Source of the DNA: JAOUEA01 sp040882605
GTDB taxonomy: Bacteria; Actinomycetota; UBA4738; HRBIN12
Assembly (NCBI GenBank): GCA_040882605.1
Contig: JBBEAY010000047.1
Coordinates: forward strand, 42,432 to 106,431
DNA: 64,000 nucleotides
Direction of reading: 5' to 3'
The notes under the pieces are model-generated. The model did not search any database. It saw only the letters and a list, made by a program, of their open reading frames with translations, and was not told the origin of the DNA. Every line of letters begins with the position of its first letter. The stretch's first letter is position 1. The translations under genes and the position numbers were made by a program. Positions 9,312 to 17,748 of this stretch are shown here, piece after piece.

Positions 9312-10055
9312 CTATCCCCCGCCGAGCCCGGGTACGAGCCCGCCGCCGGGGGGCTCCGGGATGCCCCCGGCCTGCAGGGCCTGCAGGTACTGGGTCCAGC
9401 CTCCGATGAGCTCGGCGCTCGCGGTATCGCGCAGATCCACCGCCACGTCGGCGAGGCGCTGTCGTTCGGCGCCCCCGAACGACACCGCCGATGCCGCCAC
9501 CCGCGCGGCCTGGCGATAGAGATCGAGCACTCCTTTCAGCGTCTTGGCCGAGCCGGTGAAGGAGCTGGAGGCGATGGGGTCGTTGAAGCCCTGATCGCGG
9601 ATCGTCTCGGCGACGTCGAACGCAACGAGGTCCTTGCTCGCTCGAGCTGCGTCGTCGGCCGCCTGCTGGAACGTCTTCTCGGCGCCGGCGGGCGGCTTGC
9701 CCTTGGCGAGGGCGTCGAGCGCGGCGTCCATGTCGGCGAAGATCGTCGGCGGAAGCCCCGGCTGGACCACGCCGACCTGGCTGTATGCGCCGCGAACCGC
9801 TTGCTGGTAGGCGGTGGCAGCCGCCCTGCGTCGCGCTGCATCGGATTCGGCTTCGGCCTCTTCGTCGCCCGAACGGAGGCTGTTCGTCACCAACACGAGC
9901 ACGACCATGGCGAGCACGCCCAGCAGCGCCCCGGCTGAGAACACAACCCACCTGCGACTGTGCAGCGGCGTCGGAGGCGCCACCGGCTCGTGCCGAGGCG
10001 CCCGGGGGGCGGACCGTTGCTTCGCCCTGCTCTTGTTCTTGCCCTTGATGGCCAT
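9312..10055 (-). CDS. Membrane-anchored protein of unknown function next to tatC
   Basis: I do not recognise a family. The 247-residue product begins with a strongly basic cytoplasmic tail (MAIKGKNKSRAKQRSAPRAP), then one hydrophobic helix at about 36-58. An acidic linker (GDEEAEAESDAA) and a helical, alanine-rich extracellular domain with no cysteines follow, and the end is glycine/proline-rich. The topology is N-in, C-out. The frame is open far upstream, antisense-like across tatC, but the ATG at 10055 is the first position where the composition becomes protein-like. It lies 8 bases after the tatC stop, so it is probably co-translated with tatC. A role in envelope housekeeping is only a guess from position. 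Confidence 0.75.
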   Translation of the reverse strand: MAIKGKNKSRAKQRSAPRAPRHEPVAPPTPLHSRRWVVFSAGALLGVLAMVVLVLVTNSLRSGDEEAEAESDAARRRAAATAYQQAVRGAYSQVGVVQPGLPPTIFADMDAALDALAKGKPPAGAEKTFQQAADDAARASKDLVAFDVAETIRDQGFNDPIASSSFTGSAKTLKGVLDLYRQAARVAASAVSFGGAERQRLADVAVDLRDTASAELIGGWTQYLQALQAGGIPEPPGGGLVPGLGGG

Positions 10056-10063
10056 GGCAGTCC

Positions 10064-10840
10064 TTATCGCTTCATGATCCGGCCGATGATGATAGATGCC
10101 TCGTAGAACAGGTACATCGGGATCATCATCGCGAACATCGTGTATGGGTCCCCGCTCGGCGTGATGACCGCCGAGAACACCGCGATCGCGAGGATCGTCC
10201 ATCGCCGCCACGACGCGAGCCGCCGCCACGACAGCACGCCGACCGCCTCGAGGAAGACCAAGACCACGGGGAACAGGAACGACGCTCCGAACGCGAGGGT
10301 CACGAGCGTCACGAACCCGAGATACCTGTCGAACGTGATCAGTGGCACCACAGCCTCGCCGCCGAAGCCGAGCAGGAACTCGAGCGCCCTCGGCAAAGTC
10401 CAGATCGAGAACGCTGCCCCGAGGAGGAAGAGCGCCGTCGCTGTCGCGATGAACGGGATGGACCACTTCTTCTCGCGGCTCGTCAACCCGGGAACGATGA
10501 ACGCCCATAGCTGGTACATCACCACGGGCAGGGCCACGATCAATCCGAGGAACCCGACCATCTTGATCTTCGTGAGGAACGCGTCGACCACGCTGTTGAT
10601 CACGAGCTTGCATCCTGCCGGCGGCTGCACGTCGGGGTGATCCCGTAGGTACTCGCAGTAGGGGCCTTGGAGCAGCTCGAGCACGTACGGATACAGGAAC
10701 CATCCGACGATCGCTCCCCCCGCCACCGAGAAGAAGGCGATCATGATGCGCCGGCGGAGCTCATCGAGGTGCTCCAGAACAGACATCGTGCCGGTGCGCT
10801 CTGCCTCCGACTTCCGGAGGAACCTAGGCATCAGCTGCAT
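10064..10840 (-). CDS. tatC: Sec-independent protein translocase TatC
   Basis: Multi-spanning core of the twin-arginine translocase, which binds signal peptides of folded proteins. The family N-terminus is clear (MSVLEHLDELRRRIM), with six hydrophobic helices and conserved segments such as FSLWTL-like FSIWTLPRALEF and WRRWTILAIAVFSAVITPS. The longest open frame starts at 10879 inside tatA. I chose the ATG at 10840 because a GTGAGG Shine-Dalgarno, overlapping the tatA stop, lies 8 bases before it. An ATG at 10831 is the alternative. The gene forms a tatA-tatC pair beside pafB/pafC, as in mycobacteria. Confidence 0.93.
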   Translation of the reverse strand: MQLMPRFLRKSEAERTGTMSVLEHLDELRRRIMIAFFSVAGGAIVGWFLYPYVLELLQGPYCEYLRDHPDVQPPAGCKLVINSVVDAFLTKIKMVGFLGLIVALPVVMYQLWAFIVPGLTSREKKWSIPFIATATALFLLGAAFSIWTLPRALEFLLGFGGEAVVPLITFDRYLGFVTLVTLAFGASFLFPVVLVFLEAVGVLSWRRLASWRRWTILAIAVFSAVITPSGDPYTMFAMMIPMYLFYEASIIIGRIMKR

Positions 10841-10850
10841 GCAGCGAGCC

Positions 10851-11276
10851 TCACTCGGCCGGATCCTCGTCGGCGCCATCGACCGGCGTTGTCGAGGCCG
10901 GCGGATCCGAAGGTGAGACCGCGTGAGGAGCCGGCGCTCCGTCCTGTCCAGACGGTGCTTCGAGTCCTTCGCCGGTGCGATCGGCCGGGCGCTTGGCTGC
11001 GTGAGGGCGGGTGCGAGGTTCGTCGCTGCGGAATGCAGATCGCACGTCGGTCGCGCTCTTCAGCTCTGCGGCGGACTTCCTCAGCTCCGCGGCGGTCTGC
11101 TTGAAATCGTCGCCCATGCCCGTGTTCACGAGATCCTTGACCTCGTCCTGCATCTTGCGGAGCTCGCGCATGCCCTTGCCGATCGTTCGCCCCAGCTCGG
11201 GAAGCCGCTGCGGCCCCACGATCACGAGGGCGATGACGAAGATCAGGATGAGCTCTGGAGGTCCGATGTTGAGCAT
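10851..11276 (-). CDS. tatA: Twin-arginine translocase subunit TatA/TatB
   Basis: Small single-span Tat component of 141 residues. The N-terminal hydrophobic helix is at about 4-20 (PPELILIFVIALVIVGPQRL), followed by the hinge motif PQRLPELGRTIGKGM and an amphipathic helix. A long, charged, proline-rich cytoplasmic tail follows. The tail length is closer to TatB than to short TatA proteins. With only one A/B-type gene next to tatC in this window, the two roles cannot be separated. The spacing to tatC and to the upstream small membrane gene (9 bases) supports one operon. Confidence 0.88.
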   Translation of the reverse strand: MLNIGPPELILIFVIALVIVGPQRLPELGRTIGKGMRELRKMQDEVKDLVNTGMGDDFKQTAAELRKSAAELKSATDVRSAFRSDEPRTRPHAAKRPADRTGEGLEAPSGQDGAPAPHAVSPSDPPASTTPVDGADEDPAE

Positions 11277-11285
11277 GAGATCTGC

Positions 11286-11495
11286 CTACCGGCGAGCGCC
11301 GAGTTTCGAGGCGCGGGCGCCCGCGCGGGCGCCCTCGTCCGAGATCTCCCGCATGACAGGCGAGAGCTCGTCTTGCATGCGCCGGGCCGTGCGCCCGAGC
11401 ACCAACAGGTGGCGGATCAGCGCGGTCAAGAAGGCAAGCATGGCGATCGTCGAAACGATGCCGATCACGAACCAGACGATGAGCCAGGTGCCCAC
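11286..11495 (-). CDS. Small single-span membrane protein, unknown
   Basis: A 69-residue protein with a GTG start, a hydrophobic helix at about 4-32 (WLIVWFVIGIVSTIAML) and a basic cytoplasmic tail rich in Arg and Ala. It resembles short DUF948-like membrane proteins only in layout, and I assign no function. It sits 9 bases upstream of tatA and would be co-transcribed with it. The clean hydrophobic segment and tight spacing support a real gene. Confidence 0.65.
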   Translation of the reverse strand: MGTWLIVWFVIGIVSTIAMLAFLTALIRHLLVLGRTARRMQDELSPVMREISDEGARAGARASKLGARR

Positions 11496-11563
11496 GCAGG
11501 CGATGCTACACGAGGGCGTTGCCCTCGCGGCAGGCCACGTCGAACGTGAAGCTTCTCGTCTCG

Positions 11564-11929
11564 TCAGGCGTTGCCGCCGCTCGAGGCCACGAACTCCTCG
11601 ATGTAGCGGTCGTCTTCCAGCAGGTAGTGGAACTCGATCACGTCGTCGATCGAGAATCGCGGACCCTGCGGGATAGCGCCCCGCAGATCCCCGGGTCCCT
11701 CGTCGTCGAAGAGCATCTGATCGCTCTCTGATTGCTCGATGTCCACGCCCGCCGAGACCAGTAGAGCCACGATCTTGCGGTCGGCACGCTTCTCCACGTC
11801 GTCGGCACAGCTGGGGCAGGTGAACCGGTAGCTGCCCTCACGGCCGCTCTGGCGCACCGAAAGCATGATCGCCTCGGGGCCCATGTCCACTTCGCCACAC
11901 CTTGGGCACGTTGTCCGGATGGTTGTCAT
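11564..11929 (-). CDS. Zinc-ribbon protein, unknown
   Basis: A 121-residue acidic protein. The N-terminus holds two CxxC pairs, CPRCG at 8-12 and CPSCA about 27 residues later, which form a likely zinc ribbon. An acidic segment (FDDEGPGD) and a C-terminal helix (FHYLLEDDRYIEEF) follow. It probably binds nucleic acid or protein, but no specific function can be given. It lies between pafC (144 bases upstream) and the tat genes, a region where actinobacteria often carry small conserved genes. Confidence 0.75.
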   Translation of the reverse strand: MTTIRTTCPRCGEVDMGPEAIMLSVRQSGREGSYRFTCPSCADDVEKRADRKIVALLVSAGVDIEQSESDQMLFDDEGPGDLRGAIPQGPRFSIDDVIEFHYLLEDDRYIEEFVASSGGNA

Positions 11930-12073
11930 CTCAGGGGTGCTATCGGCCTCCTCCCGGCGAGGCTTGAGAGTCCTCGACAGGATGGGGGCTACCCAACTCG
12001 AACCATCACCTCGCCATACCGGGGCAGCCGGGGTGCAGACGTTCGGACCGACTCGATGCCCCGGTGCCCGGCT

Positions 12074-13045
12074 TCAGCGGTAGAGCGCGAGCGTGTCGCG
12101 AGCGAGCCCGGTCACGGCCTCGTTCACCTCGGGCGGCGAGTGCACCTGCGCGTCGGGACCAACGCGGAGCATGAGCCTTGCCACCCAGGCGAGCTCAGCC
12201 GCAGGAAGCGTGACCTCCAACGCTCCGTCGTCCCGCTCGAGGGGGTCCTCGGTCATGTAGTACTCGGCGATCCAGCGCGCTCCCGGCTGCAGCGAGAGCC
12301 GTACGCGGATCTCGTCGCCGGTCGGCGTGTAGAGCGCCCGCCCCGCGCCCTCGAGTCCTCGAGGCTCGAATCGCACCCCGGCGCCGGTCGCCGCCCGGAT
12401 GCGGTCGGCGCGGAACAGGCGCTCGTCGTCGGCGTCGACGTCCCACGCCGCGACGTACCAGTTGCCCATCGCGGAGAAGACCTCCTCGGGCTCGATGTCG
12501 CGGATGGACCAGGCCCCCGTCGACCCGGCGAAGTACTCGATCGTGATGCGTTCACGGGCCACAGCCGCACGTCGCATCGTCTCCAGGTGCTCCGCAGGCC
12601 GCCCGAACTCGGCCGTGGCGATGGCCTGCTCGTCGCCGACCGTATCGGGACCCAGGGCGTCGCGCAGCTTGTGCACGGCGCTCGCGAGCGCCGGCGCTTG
12701 CGGAGATCCCGGCGTGCCGAGCAGCTCGGCCGATCGCAGAGTGATGGCCAGCGCTTCCTGACGGCTGAGGCGCAGCGGCCGCGAGAAGTGATCAGCCATC
12801 GTGATCCAGATGTGATCGTCCTCATCAACCTCGACGTCGATCAGGTCGCCGGGACCGTACGGGGGTAGCCCCGACATGAACAGCAGATCCAGATCTCGTC
12901 TGAGCTGCTCGGGCTTCACGTCGTACAGTGGCGCGACCTCGGCGATCGACGATCCGGGGTGTTGCACGAGATACGGCACGATCACGAGCATGCGGCCGAG
13001 TCGCTCGGCGGTCTTGGGCGGGCTCGCGCGTCCCTTCTCAGCCAT
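12074..13045 (-). CDS. pafC: WYL-domain transcriptional regulator PafC
   Basis: Second half of the PafBC DNA-damage regulator. It has 323 residues: an N-terminal winged-helix segment (AERLGRMLVIVPYLVQHPG), then a WYL domain where the signature reads NWYVAAWDVD, then a WCX-type C-terminal extension. The WYL core RLFRADRIRAA is present. In mycobacteria PafB and PafC act together as an activator of LexA-independent damage genes. The WYL domain is thought to sense a nucleic-acid ligand. The start overlaps pafB by 8 bases, so the two proteins are expected in equal amounts. Confidence 0.9.
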   Translation of the reverse strand: MAEKGRASPPKTAERLGRMLVIVPYLVQHPGSSIAEVAPLYDVKPEQLRRDLDLLFMSGLPPYGPGDLIDVEVDEDDHIWITMADHFSRPLRLSRQEALAITLRSAELLGTPGSPQAPALASAVHKLRDALGPDTVGDEQAIATAEFGRPAEHLETMRRAAVARERITIEYFAGSTGAWSIRDIEPEEVFSAMGNWYVAAWDVDADDERLFRADRIRAATGAGVRFEPRGLEGAGRALYTPTGDEIRVRLSLQPGARWIAEYYMTEDPLERDDGALEVTLPAAELAWVARLMLRVGPDAQVHSPPEVNEAVTGLARDTLALYR

Positions 13046-14000
13046 CGAAAGCTTCGAGCCGGCCGACGACCTCGTCGCGCAGCTCCTCGGGAGAACGCAC
13101 GATCGCGTCTGGACCGAACTGCAACACGAGCGACGCCAGCAGTCCCGGTTGGGTCATCGGCACATCGGCCACGACCCACCCGTCGTCCTCGACCTCGGTC
13201 TGCTTCGCTCCGGCGAACGACCCCACTGCCCACCACGCAACCTCGGGCGAGAACGCGATCTCGGCATGATCTTCGGAGGCGGCGGCCCACGGTCCCGACT
13301 GCACATGGTCTGCGGCCCGGAAGCCTTCGGGTGGTTCGCCGCCTTCCCCGAGATCACCGAGGTCGCTCGTGAACCGCGAGAGCCGGAAGGCGCGCACGTC
13401 CTCGCGCTCGGAATCGTGTCCGACGAGGTACCAGTGGCCGCCCCGGAAGACCATCGCGTAGGCGTCGACGAACCGTTCCCCCGCCATGCCGTGTGAGGTC
13501 CGGTAACCGAACCGCACACGGCGATGTCGTTGCGCCGCGTCAGCACACTCGATCACCAGGGTGCTGCGAGCGTCGGACCCCGATGCCAACGGGCCGCCGG
13601 CGAGGCCGGCCAGCACGCCTCCGTCGGCGCCGTAGAGGAGCTTGCGCGCGGCCTGCTCCGCACGGGTGTTCTCGCCGCCGCTCTGCGCCGCGACCAGCAG
13701 CGCGCCGAGCTCTTCGGGCGTGAATGCGATCTCGGGAAGGTAGTACTCGTCCTTCGGGATGATGTAGCCCTGCTCGGCGCCCCACACATCGGTGTCGACG
13801 AGCTGCAGGGGGATCCCGAACTCCCGCAGCTGGTCCTTGTCGCGTTCGAACATGCGCTTGGCGCTGTCGATGTTGTCGGATCGGTACGCGTGCAGGGTGT
13901 CGCGGATCTGCTCGTAGGTGAGCGGCGTGGGGGTCTCGAGCAGCAGGGCGACGAGGTTCAGCAGTCGCTCGAGCGGCTCCATGCGTTCGGCGCCTGTCAT
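13038..14000 (-). CDS. pafB: WYL-domain transcriptional regulator PafB
   Basis: First half of the PafBC regulator, 320 residues. An N-terminal helix-turn-helix (RLLNLVALLLETPTPLTYEQ) is followed by a region with GYIIPKDEYYLPEI and a true WYL motif (HWYLVGHD). A C-terminal WCX-like part ends near residue 320. The length equals that of PafC, as expected for tandem paralogues. Transcription diverges from the unknown gene at 14045, and 44 bases must hold both promoters. A second methionine (MEPLERLLN, residue 7) could be the real start. It is separated from pafA by two genes on the other strand, so it needs its own promoter. Confidence 0.9.
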   Translation of the reverse strand: MTGAERMEPLERLLNLVALLLETPTPLTYEQIRDTLHAYRSDNIDSAKRMFERDKDQLREFGIPLQLVDTDVWGAEQGYIIPKDEYYLPEIAFTPEELGALLVAAQSGGENTRAEQAARKLLYGADGGVLAGLAGGPLASGSDARSTLVIECADAAQRHRRVRFGYRTSHGMAGERFVDAYAMVFRGGHWYLVGHDSEREDVRAFRLSRFTSDLGDLGEGGEPPEGFRAADHVQSGPWAAASEDHAEIAFSPEVAWWAVGSFAGAKQTEVEDDGWVVADVPMTQPGLLASLVLQFGPDAIVRSPEELRDEVVGRLEAFDG

Positions 14001-14044
14001 CGTCGGGCATCATAGCCTCGCATGCCGAGCGACCGAGCCCCCTC

Positions 14045-14704
14045 GTGATCCGTACCGTCACACGCCTTCCCGATGGGTCGGTCGAGATCGCCGCCGAGAT
14101 CGCCGTGGGCGTCGGAACCAGGCAGGTTCGGGTGCCGCTCGGCCGCTTCGATCGTGAGATCGACCCGGGTGGTCTTCGCAACATGCCTGTGGTGGTGCTG
14201 AGCGACCCGGGGCTGGAACCCACGGTGCGGGCAGGAGCTCAGCGAGCGGGTCGCGCACCGCTCGCGCGCCTGGAGCTCGAGGGCGTGGAGTTCCCGGGGG
14301 CCGAGCTGCTCGGCGGATCGTCGATCGCCGAGGTCTTGCTCGTCGTAGCGCAGGGTCCGGCTGCGGCGGCCGCACTCGTCGTGGCCAGAGCACTCGGCGG
14401 CAGGCCGCTGCCAGTGATCGCGCTCGACGATCCGGCGAGCGCCAACGCGATGCTGCGAGAGTGCGACGTGGATCTCGACGTGGCAGTCCCGTCGGTCGAT
14501 GAACCGATGCGGGCCCTGATCCGCGAGACCGTCGAGCAGCTCGGACTCTTCATCGGCCATCACGTGGTCGAGGTCGATCCGCGCCCGGCGCTGGCCGATC
14601 GCGTGGGCGTCGGCGCGGATGCACCCTCCGTGCACGAGCTCACGGCAGCGGCCACGGGCGTGCTCGCCGGCCGCCTCGCCGCAGGGAACAGGCGGTGGCG
14701 GTGA
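14045..14704 (+). CDS. Conserved-looking protein of unknown function
   Basis: I do not recognise this 219-residue protein. It starts at GTG, is rich in Ala, Val and Gly with a regular alternation of strands and helices, and has no signal peptide or membrane span. Segments such as LLVVAQGPAAAAALVVARAL and HHVVEVDPRPALADRVG look like a small alpha/beta domain. The opposite strand is also open here, but its translation is Arg/His-rich and lacks hydrophobic cores, so I prefer this strand. It is divergent from pafB and followed 80 bases later by a hydrolase in the same direction. Confidence 0.55.
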   Translation: MIRTVTRLPDGSVEIAAEIAVGVGTRQVRVPLGRFDREIDPGGLRNMPVVVLSDPGLEPTVRAGAQRAGRAPLARLELEGVEFPGAELLGGSSIAEVLLVVAQGPAAAAALVVARALGGRPLPVIALDDPASANAMLRECDVDLDVAVPSVDEPMRALIRETVEQLGLFIGHHVVEVDPRPALADRVGVGADAPSVHELTAAATGVLAGRLAAGNRRWR

Positions 14705-14784
14705 CGGCGTCGGTCACGGGTCCGCCGGCGCGTGTCATGATGCCGGCGCTGCACCTGAGTCGGCCTTAAGGGGGTTCCGCGCAC

Positions 14785-15603
14785 GTGGCGACGTTTCAGG
14801 GATCAGAGGCAACGCTGCACTACGACCGGTTCGGCGACGGCTTCGACGTGGTCTGGATCGCCGGCGGCGGCAGTCCCGGCAGCGACTGGCACCCGTACCA
14901 GATGCCGCATTTCGAGCGTTCTTTCCGCAACACGACATTCGACAACAGAGGTATCGGGCGCACGTCGTGCGACCGGCCGCTTCCGTGGCCCATCGAGGAC
15001 TTCGCCCGTGACGCCGCCGAGCTGATCCAGGGCGTGTGCGACCCACCGGTCGCTCTCGTCGGGCTGTCGTTCGGATCGGCGATCGCTCAGCAGGTGTGCA
15101 TCGACCACCCGGACCTCGTGCGATGCGCCGTGGTCATGGGCACCGGCGCGTGGTGCACGCAGTGGGGCTGGGACTTCCAAGAGGCAGAGATCGAGTTCCG
15201 AAGGGGCGGGGGCCGCCTCGACGGTCTGATGGGCGCTACGCACTACGCATCGATGCTCTATCCGGCACGGGCGCTCGGCGACCGCGAGCTCTGGCCTCGC
15301 CTTCGCACACAGCTGCTCGCGTGGATGGATTCGGGCGAGAACGAGACGTCGCTGATCCCGCAATGGGATGCATCGCTCCGGTTCGATCAGCGGAAGGCGC
15401 TTGCGGACTGCCGGGTGCCGATGCACGTCGTGGCCTTCACCGAAGATCTGCAAGCGCCGCCCCAAGACGGCATCGAGCTCGCCGAGCTCGCCGCGAACGC
15501 CGAGTACCACCTGTTCGAAGAGATGGGGCACGGCTCGATCTACGGCCACGCTCACGAGACCTTGAACCCGTTCATCGAGGACCTGATCCGCCGCTACATC
15601 TGA
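14785..15603 (+). CDS. Alpha/beta hydrolase inserted in the Pup-proteasome locus
   Basis: A 272-residue alpha/beta hydrolase. The nucleophile is in GLSFGS, the acid is probably Asp in AFTEDLQAPP, and the base is His in EMGHGSIYGH. The N-terminal strand VVWIAGGGSPGSDWHPYQ lacks the usual HG oxyanion pair and has a glycine run instead. The start is GTG with a purine-rich AAGGGGG upstream. It is transcribed against the surrounding proteasome genes and converges with pafA, 30 bases away. Substrate unknown. Confidence 0.85.
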   Translation: MATFQGSEATLHYDRFGDGFDVVWIAGGGSPGSDWHPYQMPHFERSFRNTTFDNRGIGRTSCDRPLPWPIEDFARDAAELIQGVCDPPVALVGLSFGSAIAQQVCIDHPDLVRCAVVMGTGAWCTQWGWDFQEAEIEFRRGGGRLDGLMGATHYASMLYPARALGDRELWPRLRTQLLAWMDSGENETSLIPQWDASLRFDQRKALADCRVPMHVVAFTEDLQAPPQDGIELAELAANAEYHLFEEMGHGSIYGHAHETLNPFIEDLIRRYI

Positions 15604-15633
15604 TGATCGAAGCTGACCGCCTCGGAACGCTCC

Positions 15634-16992
15634 TCACATATGGGCGATCAGCTGCTCCACACGCTCGTCGACGCTTCGGAACGGATCCTTGCAGAGCACC
15701 GTGCGCTGCGCTTGGTCGTTGAGCTTCAGGTGCACCCAGTCGACCGTGTAGTCGCGGCGCTTCGCCTTCGCCTGCTTGATGAAGTCGCCTCGGAGCTTCG
15801 CGCGGGTGGTCTGGGGTGGCTCCCGCATCGCGAGGTTGACCTGGGCATCGGTCACGACGCGGTCGACCTTGCCGGCCTTCTCGAGCAGGTAGTAGAGGCC
15901 GCGATCACGATTCACGTCGTGGTAGCTCAGGTCGAGCAGAGAGACCCGGGGTGAGGCGAGCGCCAGGTCGTGCTTGGCCATGTACTTCTCGATCATCATG
16001 CGCTTGGTGATCCAGTCCACCTTTCGCACCAACCGCTCAGGTTCCCCGTCTTTCAGGGCGTCGAGCGCCTCTCGCCACTCCCGCAGCAGAACTTTCGAGA
16101 TCTCGTCGGCGCCGCGGCGTTCGATGAACCGCTCCGTCTTCTCTAGGTACTCCACCTGCATCTCGATCGCCGAGAGCTCGCGCCCGTTCGAAAGCTTCAC
16201 CGTTCGCGTGCACGACGTGTCGTGGCTGATCTCGCGGATCGCCCGGATCGGGTTCTCGAGCGACAGGTCTCGCATCACGGTGTTGGACTCGACCATGCGC
16301 AGCACGAGGTCGGTGATGCCGATCTTCATGAACGTGGTCCATTCGCTCATGTTCGAGTCGCCCACGATCACGTGCAACCTGCGGAATCGTTCGGCGTCGG
16401 CGTGCGGCTCGTCGCGGGTGTTGATGATCGGCCGCGACCGTGTGGTAGCGCTCGAGACTCCTTCCCATATGTGCTCGGCCCGCTGCGCGATGCAGAACTG
16501 GGCGCCGCGAGGTCCGTGCAGCACCTTGCCGGCGCCGCACCAGATCTGCCGCGTCACGAAGAACGGGATCAGCACGTCGGCCATGCGCGCGAACTCGCCA
16601 TGGCGGCCGACGAGGTAGTTCTCGTGACAGCCGTATGAGTTCCCCGCGGAGTCGGTGTTGTTCTTGAACAGGTAGACCTGGCCCGAGATGCCCTCCTCGT
16701 GCAGTCGCATCTCCGCCGCCCCGAGCAAGGCCTCGAGGATCCGCTCCCCCGCCTTGTCGTGCGCAACGACCTCCTTCACGACGTCGCACTCGGGCGTCGC
16801 GTACTCGGGGTGGGACCCGACGTCGAGGTAGAGCCTCGCGCCGTTCTCGAGGAAGACGTTCGACGACCGACCCCAGTGCACGACCCGCCGGAACAGGTAG
16901 CGCGCGACCTCGTCGGGCGATAGGCGCCGCTGCCCCCGGAACGTGCAGGTCACGCCGTACTCATTCTCGATCCCGAAGATACGCCGGTCCAT
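15634..16992 (-). CDS. pafA: Pup--protein ligase PafA
   Basis: Cytosolic ligase that joins the C-terminal glutamate of Pup to target lysines using ATP. It has 452 residues, the normal length. The glutamine-synthetase-like active site begins with FGIENEYGVT (the conserved Glu at position 9) and continues with YLDVGSHPEYATPECD and NSYGCHENYLVGR. Unlike Dop it has no long insertion after the first strand. It starts 69 bases downstream of prcA on the same strand, completing the pup-prcB-prcA-pafA order. Because Pup here already ends in Glu, PafA can use it without prior deamidation. Confidence 0.96.
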   Translation of the reverse strand: MDRRIFGIENEYGVTCTFRGQRRLSPDEVARYLFRRVVHWGRSSNVFLENGARLYLDVGSHPEYATPECDVVKEVVAHDKAGERILEALLGAAEMRLHEEGISGQVYLFKNNTDSAGNSYGCHENYLVGRHGEFARMADVLIPFFVTRQIWCGAGKVLHGPRGAQFCIAQRAEHIWEGVSSATTRSRPIINTRDEPHADAERFRRLHVIVGDSNMSEWTTFMKIGITDLVLRMVESNTVMRDLSLENPIRAIREISHDTSCTRTVKLSNGRELSAIEMQVEYLEKTERFIERRGADEISKVLLREWREALDALKDGEPERLVRKVDWITKRMMIEKYMAKHDLALASPRVSLLDLSYHDVNRDRGLYYLLEKAGKVDRVVTDAQVNLAMREPPQTTRAKLRGDFIKQAKAKRRDYTVDWVHLKLNDQAQRTVLCKDPFRSVDERVEQLIAHM

Positions 16993-17061
16993 CGAGCAAG
17001 CCTACGCCCGGTTGCGCGATCCGAAACGGAGTCGAGGGCTCCCCGACGGTGATCGGCTGTC

Positions 17062-17748
17062 TCAGCCGGCGAGCAGCTCGGTGACCTCGGGCTCTTCGAG
17101 GCGGCGGAACTTGCGGCGGTGCGAGCGATCTCGCTCGAGCACTCCCGCCTCGATGGCCCCGGCCTCGATCGTTCGGCTCTCGGGCGATCCGAGCACCTCT
17201 GCCGCCGTCGTGACCGCGGTCTTCAGATCCCACCCCGCGGTGAAGCGACTCCGGAGCAGCTCCATGAGATCCTCCGCGTGACCACCGATCGCGACGAACT
17301 CGTGCTCGTCGTTCACCGACCCGTCGAACAGGATGTGGTAGATCGCGGTGCCTGACGCGTCACCGTCGACCTCACCCACCAAGATCTCGACCTCGTAGGG
17401 TTTCATCTGCTGGGTGAAGATGTTCGACAACGCCTGACTGTAGGCGTTGGCGAGGTCGCGCGCCTTCACGTCTTCGCGGCCGTAAGAGAAGCCGCGCAGG
17501 TCGGCGAGCCGGATGCCTGCGATACGCAGTTCCTCGAACTCGCTGTACTTGCCAACGCCCGCGAACGCGATCCGGTCATAGATCTCGCTGATCTTGTGCA
17601 GCGTGGCGCTCGGGTTCTCGGCGATGAAGAGCAGCCCGTCGGCGTACTCGAGGCCGATCACGGAACGGCCCCGGGCGATGCCCTTGTGGGCGTACTCCGA
17701 GCGGTCCTTCATCATCTGCTCGGGCGCGACGTAGGGCATGAACGACAT
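17062..17748 (-). CDS. prcA: 20S proteasome alpha subunit
   Basis: Non-catalytic ring subunit that gates the proteasome and docks the ARC/Mpa ATPase. It has 228 residues. The N-terminal MSFMPYVAPEQMMKDRSEYA and GIARGRSVIGL blocks are typical of actinobacterial PrcA. The C-terminus is charged (ERDRSHRRKFRRLEEPEV). The start codon overlaps the prcB stop by one base (TGATG), which enforces coupled synthesis with the beta subunit. Met4 is an alternative start. Confidence 0.95.
   Translation of the reverse strand: MSFMPYVAPEQMMKDRSEYAHKGIARGRSVIGLEYADGLLFIAENPSATLHKISEIYDRIAFAGVGKYSEFEELRIAGIRLADLRGFSYGREDVKARDLANAYSQALSNIFTQQMKPYEVEILVGEVDGDASGTAIYHILFDGSVNDEHEFVAIGGHAEDLMELLRSRFTAGWDLKTAVTTAAEVLGSPESRTIEAGAIEAGVLERDRSHRRKFRRLEEPEVTELLAG

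Noticed and set aside
13997..14635. Minus-strand open frame opposite the unknown gene at 14045-14704
   Set aside because: Composition is rich in His, Arg and Asp with no hydrophobic core; the plus-strand translation looks like a normal alpha/beta protein.
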